DNA from: Hemerocallis citrina
Lineage: Eukaryota; Streptophyta; Magnoliopsida; Asparagales; Asphodelaceae
Direction of reading: 5' to 3'
Length of the DNA: 64,000 nucleotides
NCBI GenBank assembly: GCA_017893485.1
Contig: CM030362.1
Coordinates: 36,091,565-36,155,564 of the forward strand
Below, in pieces: positions 46,010 through 57,800 of the stretch. The translations under genes were made by a program, and so were the position numbers. The notes below the pieces were generated by a model that made no database searches, was not told where the DNA came from, and saw only the letters and a program-made list of their open reading frames with translations. Positions within the stretch are counted from its first letter, which is position 1. Each line of letters begins with the position of its first letter.

Positions 46010-47045
46010 TGTCTGTTCAGGTCAAGTGCAAAATGCTTGTGCAAGTGCAATCCTTGGCTATTTTGTTAGCAAATCTACAAATGCCTAGCACATGTACCAA
46101 TAGCAAGATGATGATGAAGGTAACAGACTATTTTGCTACATTTAAGTTTTGGCAAATCTGCAAATGCCTAGCACATGTACCAATAGCAAGTGCAAATCCT
46201 TGGCTTTTTAATTTCCCCTTGAGGTTGATGCTTATAACATTATCAAGTGAATCTACTTATTTACGTATGGATGTCATACAGCGATACTTGAATAGTATGT
46301 TTTGGCTCAATCTAATATGAACTGTTAATCCTCTGTTTTCTCTGGCACATTTTTGCTTCGAGTCTTTGGCTCTTTACATCAGGAAGGGAATTGTCCATAA
46401 GGAATTATCAAGATGATGAGATGGATTATGTTTTTGAAGTTGCACACTATGATTCATTTATGATTTAATTAAAGATTTATAGGAGTGATTAGTGATGAAA
46501 TAATCCTATCTGAACTTTATCTGAGCTTTATGATTGATTGTTAAAGTGAAAAATGCTTGTGCAAGTGCATTACTTGGCTATTTTGCTAGGAAATCTGCAA
46601 ATGCCTAGAACATGTACCAATAGAAAAATGATGATGAAGGTAACAGACTATTTTGCTACATATAAGTTTTGGCTTAATCGTTGACTTTTTAATTTCCCCT
46701 TGAGCTTGATGCTTATAACATTTTCAAGTGAATCTACTTATCTACGTATGGATGTCATACAGTGATACTTATTACTTGAATAGTCTGTTTTGTCTCAATC
46801 TAATATCAACTGTTAATCCTCTATTTTCTCTGGCACATTTTTGCTTTGAGTCTTTGGCTCTTTACATCAGGAAATGGAATTGTCTATAAGGAGTTATCAA
46901 GATGATGATGAAGGTAACATACTATATTGCTACATTTAAGTTCTGACTCAATCCCTGGGTTTTTTATTTCCCCTTAAGCTTGATGCTTATAACATTATCA
47001 AGTGATTCTACATATGGATGTCATACAGTGATACTTAGAGTCATG
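46010..47045. repeat. Degenerate repeated block, two to three copies
   Basis: The block AAATGCTTGTGCAAGTGCA...CCTAGCACATGTACCAATAG...GATGATGATGAAGGTAACA occurs at 46030 and again near 46551. A shorter third version lacking its start lies from about 46899. Inside the first copy the CTGCAAATGCCTAGCACATG segment is itself duplicated. No gene is evident. Confidence 0.7.
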
Positions 47046-47143
47046 GATAGTTGGTGCAAATTCATTAAAAAGTAACCTTTAATCCACAAACTGGTATATA
47101 CAAAAGTCGTCGTTGCAAATAGTTAAGTTGATTCTAAGATCAT

Positions 47144-50100
47144 TGTAACCCCTATTTCCGATTATACGGATTTCCATGTATTCTTGTATTTCAAACTCCG
47201 TATAAATACTTCCAATGCATTTAAATCCATTTTGAATCTCCTGTTTAAACCCAAATTTATATTCAAACTTGAATCTTGTCCCACTTCTTTTTATTTATCT
47301 ATTTTGAAGCCTAAATTAATCCATACTATCGTTTATTAATTCAATTGAAGCCCAAAGGGTAGCCCATCTCTAGTTGGATTTTAGCCCATTGATTTTTGAT
47401 ATATGTTGCATTATTTAATTAATTGATTTGAAGCCCAATAATCAAGCCCATCTCCTATTGGACTCTACCTTAAACCCAAACCCACAAACCCATACAAATT
47501 CGTCCACTTTTCTCCACTCTTCCCACATTCCCGTAACTATATCCCCACTATCTCTAACTACCCTTATTTAATATTATATTTATTATTATTTTATTTTCCC
47601 ATTATAACTCTTCCGTTACTCCCTATCTCTCCCTATCCTGTTTCCCAACAGAAACCCAAACAAATCAGAACTCCTCCCCCTTCTTCGACTTCTTCTTCCT
47701 CCTTCTCCCCAAACCGCAGGCGAAGAACCCATCTTCCCGTCGCTCAACCCAGCGACGCTCGAAACTCTGAATCATCTCGTCGATCCCCTCGCCGTCCAAG
47801 CTCGACCCCACTGTCGTCCGCCTACCGCTGCCCTTCGTCTTCCCCGAGAGCTCCAGTCGCACCAATCCCGCTCAGCACCCCATCCATCTCCCGTTCGTCT
47901 CCTCCACCTGTGTTCGCCCCGACCTCGAACTCCCTCCATTGTTGCCGTCATCGTCGTCATTCCCCCGTTCGAGCTCCCCCCCCGCCATTGCCGCTCACAC
48001 TCCTTCCACTCGAGTCCAGTTCACCTGTGCTCGCCTCTATCTCCGAGCATCTTCCGCCCCCTTCAACCGTCGCCGTTTGCTCTTCAACTTCACCCCCGCT
48101 GTCACTCGAGCCCTCCTCCGCAGCTGCCCACTGCCATGGCTGCTGCTCCTCCCTCCTCTGTTTTCTTCCAAAACAGAGAAGTTGCCACCGCTCTCGGAAC
48201 CAGCGCAGCCATTCCCTGCACCGTGAGCCGCCTGCGTCCCTTGCTCGACACCAGCCTCGACTCGACGCCTTCGCCTTCATCGCAGTGCCGCTCCACCCCC
48301 ATCATCTTCAATCTCGCTCCACCTCTCCCTCTCCTTTGTTTCTCTGGAAAAACAGAGCACCCCCGGTGTCTCTCCATCCCGCCACCGTGCCGCCGTCGCG
48401 CCGCCACTCCGTGGTCTCCTCTGTCGAGTGCCCCGCCGTGAGTGCCGTTGCCGCCCTCCCAGGCTCAACCAGTCGTCACCGCTGGCCGCTCTCTCTCTCT
48501 CCGTCGAAAGGTAGAAGGAGAGTGATGATTGGTCCGTTACGGTGTTTTGTGTTTGGGCGCAGTGAATCCATTTCTGCTGTCCCGTGTTGCTCCAGATCCG
48601 CTGTGTGGAAGGATCTGATTGGTCACCCCCCTGCTGTTCTATGTTCTGCCACACCGGATCCTCCTTGCTGTCCCCTGTTTTGGATCTCGATCCGCTGTGT
48701 AGAATAATTCCTATTGGTCGATTCGGTGTTCTGTGTTCTGCCCGCAGCAAATCTGATTTTGCCGTCCCGTGTTCTGGCCGATCCGGTGCGGAGTGGAATC
48801 CACTATTTGGTATTTTAGCGCGCATTTTGCACGTGCTCTTGGGATTGCTCCCCGGGATTCTGATCCCGTTATTCTGGTGATTCTAATCTAATCGTCTACA
48901 AAAGGCAAGTCCACTTGAACTATTTTATTTATTCTAGTTCAAGATTAATTGACCTCTTATGCAAGTAGTCCCAATTTAAATATCGTTAACTTTGCCTTGT
49001 GTCCCTTCTCGTTAGGAGTATCGAGGGTTTACACGAGCTAACCCGACGTACTCTTGACCTCTTATAATTATCCACTGACTCAAACCTAAGCCTGCATACA
49101 CAATTGACATAAATAAAAGGACTAGAATTGCATATAAAGGAAAATGAATGGTGATTGAATACATTGATTGATTGAAATATCATGACCTGAGCAATGACAT
49201 CGTGAATTGACTCGTACATGGTAATGAACATCCTAATTGCTGTATTACAGTGTAATGCATTTCATGATACCATAGCATATTGATTATCGACTTGAATGAA
49301 CATATATGTGATGGCTTTTTATAAATTCCTGCTGTGTTGTCCGTCTTGTACTGAGGTTTCGACCCAGTTATAATAGGCATCAGTTAAATAATAAAAAGAG
49401 AATTGTTGTTTTAGAATTGCTACTTCATGTTTATTATTGTGCAATGCATCATGTTGCTGCATTCATATCGTTCCCTTTACATCCTTATACACACTTACAT
49501 GGACATGAATGGTTTAATAAAATACTAAACAAGCCGGGGTTTATAAGGGTTGACCTAGTAGTGGATAGTCTCAGAAAATGTACTCGATAAGGCTTATATT
49601 GATATCATATTGACATGGAAGGAGAAGTAATGATTGTGAATGATTGATTGAAAATTGGAAATTGATTGATTGTAAATGGTAAATGATTGTTATTGACACC
49701 GAGTACACGCTCTGTTGACCCCACCACGAAGTCTAAAACGAACACTGTTGTGCGTGCATCGAACCTGTAGTATGGGATGCAGTAGTACGTGCACTAGATA
49801 GGAAAAACAACTTGATAATAAACCTAGTTGACATGTATATATACTTGATTATGACCATTGTTATTAGTACCATTATTGTCTTTGCAATTTGATCTTGATT
49901 CATATCTTTCACGTACCTTGTCCTTTACTCTCTGCTTTTCACTATTTGCTGTTCGTACTTGCTCTCAGGACAATTTATTCCTTATTTTTAGATGAACAAG
50001 TACAGGTGTATAAGGAGTTTTTTCAGAAGGCATTGACGAGTAGTTCTTCTACAATTGGAGCATGAACCTCTCGAGTTATTTAGTAAGTCCTTATATTTCA

Positions 50101-50290
50101 GATTTGGTTATTGAATTTCATTCTCGTTTATGTGATTATTATGTTTCTGCGTGGTTGTGATTCATTTTTCTTATAGTATTGAATTAAGACTGGTACAACT
50201 TATGGATGATATGAGTTGGCGTACTTATATCATTCGCTGGGCCTCAGTTACGTGCCTGTGTTTCCGTATTCCGGGAAGCGGGGCGTGACA
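47144..50290 (-). mobile_element. Solo LTR (about 3.15 kb), same family as 20111-23344, TSD ATCAT
   Basis: Read on the minus strand it starts TGTCACGCCCCGCTTCCC at 50290 and ends GGAAATAGGGGTTACA at 47144, matching both ends of the element at 20111-23344. Perfect 5-bp duplications ATCAT occupy 47139-47143 and 50291-50295. The central part (47640-48850) is GC-rich and contains open frames on both strands that look compositional. Words such as AGCGGATC and GAACACCGAA recur in both family members. No retroviral-type coding domain is present. Confidence 0.82.
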
Positions 50291-50295
50291 ATCAT

Positions 50296-52140
50296 TTTGA
50301 CCTATTACTACTTCAACTCAAACTATAACGAAACCGTTTCTAAACCAGATCCAAATTGTCAACAATAATGACCCACACGTTTTCTAGTTGGAAGAAGATG
50401 TGTGGAGACTCAAGTCGAGCATGGAGAGTCTTTTGGATTAATTTTATTGATTCGACCATATTAGATTTCTGATTTATTATAGAGAACAAATAGCACTTGG
50501 TAACCTCAAAATGTTTAGAACAACAAATATTAGCATCAACCCTCATAACATATACAATCAGATATCCACGGGAATACTAAAAAATTTAAAATCTACAACT
50601 CTAAACAGATACAATCATAAAATTAGATGCAAAATTAGAAGAAAAGCAGTATCAATTTTGAATAACACTTACAATCCTAAAATCTGCGCTGAGGTGAAAG
50701 TTGGGTTGACGGAGCTGCAAAACAAAATCAATCCTAAAATTAGATGCAAAATTAGATGCAAAACAGCATCAGTACTAAAATTAGATGCATAACAGTATCA
50801 ATCTAACACAAACCCAACAAAACGAACGCAATACCTGAGATGTAGAGACAAATGAACGCAACACCTGCCAATATAGGTGAGAACAACAACCTTCTTCTCT
50901 TCATTGTATTTCCTTCTATTTTCCTTCCTTCATAACAAAACAGATATAAACAAAACTTCAATAACATTAAAAAAATGCCTCGGAATGACATATATTATTC
51001 TATTTCCAGTAAAAAATTAGCTTTTACATCAACACATGATGGCATTAACATTTAGGGACAGAACAATAACCACAAAAATCATCTAGACAGCAAGTAATGA
51101 GCATAAATTGAAGATGCATGTATATACCTTGGGGTTGTACTCTGCATTACGCGCTTGTAGGGCAATGGACTTTAGATCTAACTTGAAGTCCAAATTTACA
51201 GTTGACACAATATTCCTGCTTATTCAAGCAACATTTCAAATACTTCAAAATCAAATTAAGGGCACCCACATACATTTTACATAACTAAAAATGCATGCGA
51301 ATGCTTGCCAGTAACAAATTCTTAAAACAGCCGCACTTCCATCGTTCAACTTGGAGTAAGTTCTCTGTACAAACTTACAAAACATATATTACTGCCTAAT
51401 TAATTTAGCACTACAAAATTCATTTTGAACACTCACAATGGAAGAGTGATCTTAACTATTTAACCCTTCACTTAATTAATGCACAAAGTTACAACATACA
51501 CCTTACCAACTACTCATTCTTACAACAGTCACTCAAATAGCTCAATCCAGCCAACTCTTTGTTCCCACCTAATAATAAAAACACCCTCACACATTATCTC
51601 CTAAAATTTTCTTCCGTTGTTGGTCCAAAACAGGGGATGCGTGGTTTATCCACTCTCCAACCAATTTTGAACAAATCTCCCATTAAACTCTATATATTTA
51701 CTCCAAAAAGGGTTGATCCAAACTCTATATATTTACTTAATTAAGATAACTAACATTTGGATGAGTGAGAACTCACATTGAACTCTAATATCAACCTCAT
51801 GCTAACTACAATTTTAGTTAAGTTGCTACAATTTTATGGTCCTGTTAGTTCCACCAAACAGTAAAGAGCTTCTTTATCAGTACATGTTGTTAGAAGTATA
51901 AAAAATATTATCTCAAACTCAAATCTCAATCATCCAAAACCCTAATAACCACAGAATAACATTGAAATTTTAATAATTTGTGTGTAACTACTAACTGGAA
52001 GTTAATTATTTTCTAAATCACCAAGAATCTGGAAAAAAAAAGTAAATTTCAAAGCTCCTGTAGTAAATTTCAAAACCCCAAACCTAATTTTCATGAACAC
52101 CTATAAAATTAAGTATACCTGAGATGTAGAGATGGTGAAA
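50296..52140. other. Intergenic, nothing recognised
   Basis: AT-rich sequence without a supported gene. Around 50590-50810 the unit AAAATTAGATGCAAAA recurs several times with AGCATCA/AGTATCA spacers. Confidence 0.35.
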
Positions 52141-52149
52141 TCGATGGTC

Positions 52150-52500
52150 GGGATCAACTGAGGATGTGGTCGGCAGTGGAGCGACGTCGAAGAGGGGTTC
52201 GGTGGTTGGATGGGGTCGCTGTGGAGCGACGTCGGAGTTGCCGCTGGTGGTCGTTGATTGCAAAAAGGGAGGAGGTCGGGGCTGGTGGTCGATGAGAGCG
52301 GAAGGGAGGAGAACGGCGGTCGAGGGATCTGGTGTGTTGGCGACTCGAGGTGGGGGGGGGCTGTGTGGTGACTAGATCGAGAACGACGGTCGAGGTGGGG
52401 GGCGCTGTGTGGTGAGAGGAGGGGTCAGCGGCGGGAGGGCAGCGTTGAAGAGGCGCCAGAGGTTTTTTAAGATGGCGGGGGAAAATTCGCTCGATCGATG
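52150..52500. other. GC-rich block of unknown nature
   Basis: The GTGGAGCGACGTCG unit occurs twice, and GTCGAGG with G-runs follows (GGTGGGGGGGG at 52349). A 26-bp stretch at 52321-52346 is identical to 42054-42079. It resembles the GC-rich leader of a dispersed element. Its open frames on both strands are low-complexity and are not claimed as genes. Confidence 0.35.
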
Positions 52501-52551
52501 AGAGAGAGAGGGGAGAGAGAGAGAGAAGGAGACAGTGAGAGAGAGAGAGAC
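52500..52551. repeat. (GA)n microsatellite
   Basis: A 52-base, mostly GA-repeat tract with a few interruptions (GGGG, AGG, CAGT). Confidence 0.9.
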
Positions 52552-52793
52552 TGAGCGGTAAAGAGATAGAGAGAAAAAGGGGTATTTTGGGAAAGAGTGT
52601 GTGTGTGTGGGTTTTAAAATTTGTGGAGTTTGAAATTTGTGCGGGAAAATATATTTTGTGAGAGTAGATCTGGTCCATTGATTTTGGGAGAGATTGAATG
52701 TGAGCCACTTGATAGCTTTCATTGTAATTTATTATATAGATGTATATACAGTATATATGGGTTTGTATGTATGTATATACAATATATATACTC

Positions 52794-52823
52794 ACATACA
52801 TACATACATACATACATACATAC
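52794..52823. repeat. (CATA)n microsatellite
   Basis: About seven CATA units, followed by a TA-rich tract to 52960. Confidence 0.9.
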
Positions 52824-53579
52824 TGATATAAAATAATATAAAATAATTCATAATAATAAACATACATGTATAATATATAATATATACAATATATACAATA
52901 TATATTATTATATACATAATAATTATATATAGTAATATATATATATACATATATATGATGATGATGTAAATTATGGACAAATGAATTTCAGATTAATTGT
53001 TTTTTTATTGTTAGGCCATCTTAGGCATATAGAACAATATGAGCGGTTCAAATTTGTCATAGATCCTCTATTTCGTGAGTGCTCACCAAAGTAGTAAGCA
53101 ACCGAAGATTTTTCTTTCTCAACCAAAGATATTTACATACATATTGGTCGGGAAATGAAAAAAATTGTCTCAGAAAACATGTTTTATCTATTTTCAAAAA
53201 ACTCATTGTAAACATTGATTTTGAGTGTGAAATTTTAAAATGAGTTTTATAAAAATTTGTATCCAAACAAAATTATCGTATACATTGATTTTAAAATTTG
53301 AAAACTGTGTTTAAAATCGGAAACAAATGCAGCCTTTTTAGTAATTTAAATCTCTCTCTCAAATAAGTAGAGAATTTTTTGTAATTTTCATGTGACAATT
53401 GATTAGGAATGCATTCACAAATCACAATTTTCTTGCTTTCTTTCATTACACGATCAACTCATGGTAGTAAAGTGAAAACAAAATAAGTTGATGCTGAACT
53501 AACTCACTGAAAATTATTTTCGAAAGCTTTCAACCTTTTATGTCAAAATAAGTTTAGTTAATTTTTTGAATGAGAAAGT

Positions 53580-53713
53580 TGGAATTGCACGTGTGATGCA
53601 TATAAGGTATAAATAAAGAACATTAATAGACAAATTGAAGTTGCACGTGCAAAGCATATAAAATGATATATTTATTCACTAAGGCTTTATTCCATTATAG
53701 ATATTAGATATAT
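53580..53713 (-). mobile_element. Helitron-like remnant
   Basis: Two TTGCACGTGYRAWGCATAT units and, at the right, TTCCATTATAGATATTAGAT resemble the internal palindromes and 5' end of the copies at 15233 and 27682. It has decayed, and neither border can be fixed. Confidence 0.4.
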
Positions 53714-53913
53714 ATTAGAAGAACTAAAAAAAGATGTGCATTTTTCCCCCTAGAGTGTGGGGTTTGAGAGAGAAACAGAAATGTAATTTAATTATTTCTT
53801 TATTGAAAAAATAAAATAAAATGTATTGAGAAAAAAGAGAAAAATCCAATCTTTAATTACTCTCTTAAGTTAATTATTAAGGTAGATCTTTGAACAGGGC
53901 CCCACTCCTTTCT

Positions 53914-54684
53914 TAGGTTTTTTGCCTACATAGGTCACTTTTTGAAAATATTTATGTTTTTGGACCAGTTTCCCAACTATTAGTACTTTTGGGTTAATGT
54001 GTTACGCCAGCAGCCGCTATTTCCAATAGCGGCTTCTTCATCTCGAGGTCGCTAATGAGAATAACGACCTATGTTTTAATTTTTTTGAATTTTTAGTTTG
54101 CCGTCGCTATTCCCACTAGCGATCTTAGTATATATGAGGTTGCTAGTGGGATTAGCTACCTTTAATGAGCTGTATTCTAACACTTAGCAAAATCTGGAGA
54201 GCGTTTGCTCTTTGAAAAATGACAATCAATTTATTTTTAAAACTAAGGTTCCTATTCGGAATAGAGACCTTTATTGTACTAAGGTCACTATTCCGAATAG
54301 AAACCTTAATTGTAAGACTATTTTACAAATTTTACAAAAAACAGGGAGATTGTGTTTCCTACTGAGGTCGCTATTCCCAATAGTGACCCCAGTTTTAAAT
54401 TTTTGGGGGAAGCTCTTTAGGAATCGCTAAGTGTCTCAATACATTCATTCGAGGTCGATAATCCTAAGGTCGCTAGTGGAAATAGCGACGGCAAACAAAA
54501 AATTCAAAAAAATTAAAACATAGATCGCTATTCCCATTAGCGACCTCGAAATGAGGAGTCCGCTATTAGGAATAGCGGCCGTTGCTGACGTGACACAAAG
54601 TAGTCCAAAAGCACTAATAGTCGAGAAACCGGCCCAAAAATGCACATATTTTCAAAAAAAATGGCCTACGACGGCAAAAATTTC
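53914..54684. mobile_element. Foldback Mutator-type element in the LIP1 promoter, 9-bp TSD
   Basis: This 771-bp element is bounded by CTCCTTTCT on both sides (53905-53913 and 54685-54693). Its two arms are inverted repeats of more than 200 bp. Each runs from an outer TTTTGCC...AGGTCACTTTTTGAAAATAT zone to inner units of the form GTCGCTATTCC-N-AATAGCGAC. About ten such hairpin units are present, in varied states of decay. It encodes no protein. Its right end lies about 200 bp before the LIP1 start codon. Confidence 0.88.
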
Positions 54685-54693
54685 CTCCTTTCT

Positions 54694-54886
54694 CCTCCTT
54701 CGTTCGCATCTCTTCTTCATCCTCTCACTCTCGCTTTCTAAATCGAATCGAATCGAATCGACCGGATCTGCAAATGGAGTTGGACGAGATCCCAAGCACG
54801 TTCGAAGTCACTTGATCGAGTTATTGGATCTGATCTAATCTTAATCTTCAGAAAGTTGTTGAAATTGGAAGGGAAAAAAGAAGAAG
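54694..54886 (+). promoter_or_regulatory. LIP1 5' UTR and core promoter
   Basis: The sequence is pyrimidine-rich (CTTTCTCCTCCTTCG, CACTCTCGCTTTC) and holds three TCGAA units near 54740-54760, typical of a plant leader. No TATA box stands out, and upstream sequence is the foldback element. Confidence 0.5.
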
Positions 54887-57800
54887 ATGATGTTTTGGAG
54901 GGGTAGAGAGAGGGACAGTAACCGCGATCAGAATGGCACCGTTCCTCCTTGCGGCCAAGTCCGAGTCCTACTGGTCGGAGATTCAGGTACTCCCTCACTC
55001 TTTTCTTTTCTTTTATTTATTCTCCGATTCTCAGTTTCACCTTATTAGGGTTCCGATCTCAAACTGCAAAATTTTCTTTGCTCTTTTAGTATAGTTTATA
55101 TAAGGAATCTGGGTAACTTATATCAAAATGTAAATAGCTGGATTGTACTATCTGATGATACCCAGGCCAGGTGTCCACTTTACTAAGTTTTTATTGTAGA
55201 ACGCTCCGACTGTAGGGTCGTAGGCGGCCGGTGAATTTGGCTGGGTGGTTGTTTAGGCGGTTAAGGCGGCGCCGCTTAAGTTCCAGTAATAACAGTAGTA
55301 CGACATGAGTAGTAAGTAGACTTCAATCGTCGTTATCTGCATCTGGCTTAATATGTATTGAAATTTGAAAGGAGGGTTAAATTAGGCAAGTTTTTTTTTT
55401 TTTAAATTTTAAATTTACAACTTATAATAGTTTGTGTGTTTCAATTTTATTAATTTCTATTGGTAGTCGATTATTTGCTTATTATTGTAAATTTCAATAT
55501 ATGTTTTCCCCCCATTTTTTTCCTGAATTTTTGGAATTAAATATGAAATTATTACTATTATTATTTTCTAATATAGAGCCAACCGCGCCTCACGGCCTAG
55601 GTGGTGAGGCGGTAGAGAATTCAACATGTCTGGAGAAAAACGAAAGTGGAATTGGACAATGGAAATCATCCATAGGTGGTGGGAAAGAAGTAGATGTAAT
55701 TGATGGAAAATGAGGGGAAATTTGTTGTGTTGTAATTATATGACTGTATTGGGCAGCAATAATGATGTGAGTACTTTCTTTAATTATGCTATTCATTTAT
55801 CTTACCCGAAAGGCCTGAGATGCATGACTTCATGTTGATGTTTTGGAAATCAAAACCTACCCGGACGAAAAAACAAGCATTCCTTCGTATTTTCTGTTAT
55901 CTACTTTCTCAACCCATAGTTTGTTTTCTCACACACATCCACTACTATTTATTGAGCTGCCGGCGCTGCTAATTATTGGACCTCTTAATTCATTACTGTA
56001 GTAGAAAATGATTTTCTACCTCGTAAATTAAGACACTCTTGAGTCATACATTTGAAATCACCGACTTTATCCTCCAAATTTATGCATCCATTCTTCTTGC
56101 AGGCGTGGGTAAATCATCACTTGTTCACTTAATTGTGAAAGGTTCTGCTATTGCTCGTCCTCCCCAAACAATAGGGTGTTCTGTTGCTGTGAAAGTAAGT
56201 CTGCTAATGTTCTTCGTCTTTGAAGCAGTTCGCATTGTATTTGGAATTCCATCATAACATACATAGCTCTTTTTGTTCTCAGCATTTAACTTATGGAAGT
56301 GCTGGCAGTTCTTCTAATAGCATAAAGGGTGATGCAGAAAGGGATTTCTTTGTTGAGCTTTGGGATATATCAGGACATGAGAGGTACAAAGACTGCCGAT
56401 CATTGTTCTACACACAAATTAATGGTAAGAGATTATCCTAATTTTAAATGATATAGTTGTCACCAGCCATGAGGAATTTTGTTGTTTGAGGCTGGAACTA
56501 AGGGCATTCACGTATCAAAGGATTGAAAAATGCAAAATAAGAGGAAATTTCTCCCTAATAGGGAAAGGGAGTGTGCTTTCCCACCAAAGAATATGTAGCT
56601 CTCAGTTTTATGCTTTTTCTCACTTTCTACTATATTTCTCTTTGATTTTATTTTAATATCCAATCAAGTAGGAGATTGAGAATCCGGAGGCCACATTAAC
56701 TTTGCCAAACTCTCTACTTCTGTTATCCCTTAAATATCTATATTTAACTGTTGTCTTTAACCTCTTGTTATTTCATCTCTCTAACCTTTTCCATTTCCTT
56801 GACATTCTCAACCTCTTTTCCAACTCAAACTCTCGTTCCCCCCAGCCCCCTCCCTCTCTTGCTCCTTCTTCATGTAATTTAACCTAGTTCTTTTTTAATA
56901 TCTCTGTACGATTCATTCCCTTCATCTTTTCTAGAATTTAACCTCTCTAAACTCTATCTCATCAATTTTTAATTTTTAATTTTCTTAGAGACCATTACTT
57001 CTAACCTCTCTAATAAACTTATCTCATTTATGTGTAGTTCATCTTCTTTCTTACCCTTGAATATATCCCCCCACTGTTTGCCCAAGCGTTATCAGACCAG
57101 GCTACAACAGACTCTTTTTAAAAATTTTCATATGAAATAGCTTGACAGGGTAGATGGAACCTTTATTTTGTTGAGAGAAGATCTAGGATTGCTGACGTTC
57201 AATTAATTGGTACAAAATGGCTGTCAATTCAATTAATTAAATACGAACTGTATATCCTCAGTCTCTAAACTAGTGAAGGGAAACAAAAATCTTGAAGATG
57301 TTCTCTGTAGACAGCCCAAGTAGCAAGCGCCGCCTCAATTTGTCAATTGGATGGACCAACGCCTTCACCATCACCCACCACAACTATATCCTTCCCACCA
57401 GTGTCAGATGAAAAATATTTAGCATTCCAATTATACACACTTATTTTAACAGGCTCCTGTTGTCGTGAATGTTGGATTTGGAGGGGATACTTTTTGAGAG
57501 CTATATGTTAGTGTTGCTGTTGATTTTCATGTGGGAGCAAACAGATAAATTTGTGGATTCTTTTTGGAAACAATAAAGCAAACCTGTTGACCTTCACCGA
57601 CGTTTGATTGGTTTCTTGCCGCTGCCGTTGACCTACAAAAAGTTCGATGCACCGGGATTGATCCCGGCGACGAACCCTCCGACGCTCTTGTCAGTGATCT
57701 GAAGGATTATGAAAGAGCGTTTGGTAGATAAAATTCATTACCTTGTTATGGTGGGGGGAGAGGGGTATTTATAGTCGCGTTAGGGACCCGATTCGAAATA

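Noticed and set aside
47665..48825. Long ORFs up to 265 aa on both strands in the second solo LTR
   Set aside because: Same compositional cause; frames are not conserved with the first family member and show no domain.
52154..52867. 237-aa minus-strand ORF
   Set aside because: It runs through (TA)n, (CATA)n and (GA)n microsatellites into a GC-rich block, so it is low-complexity with no recognisable protein.
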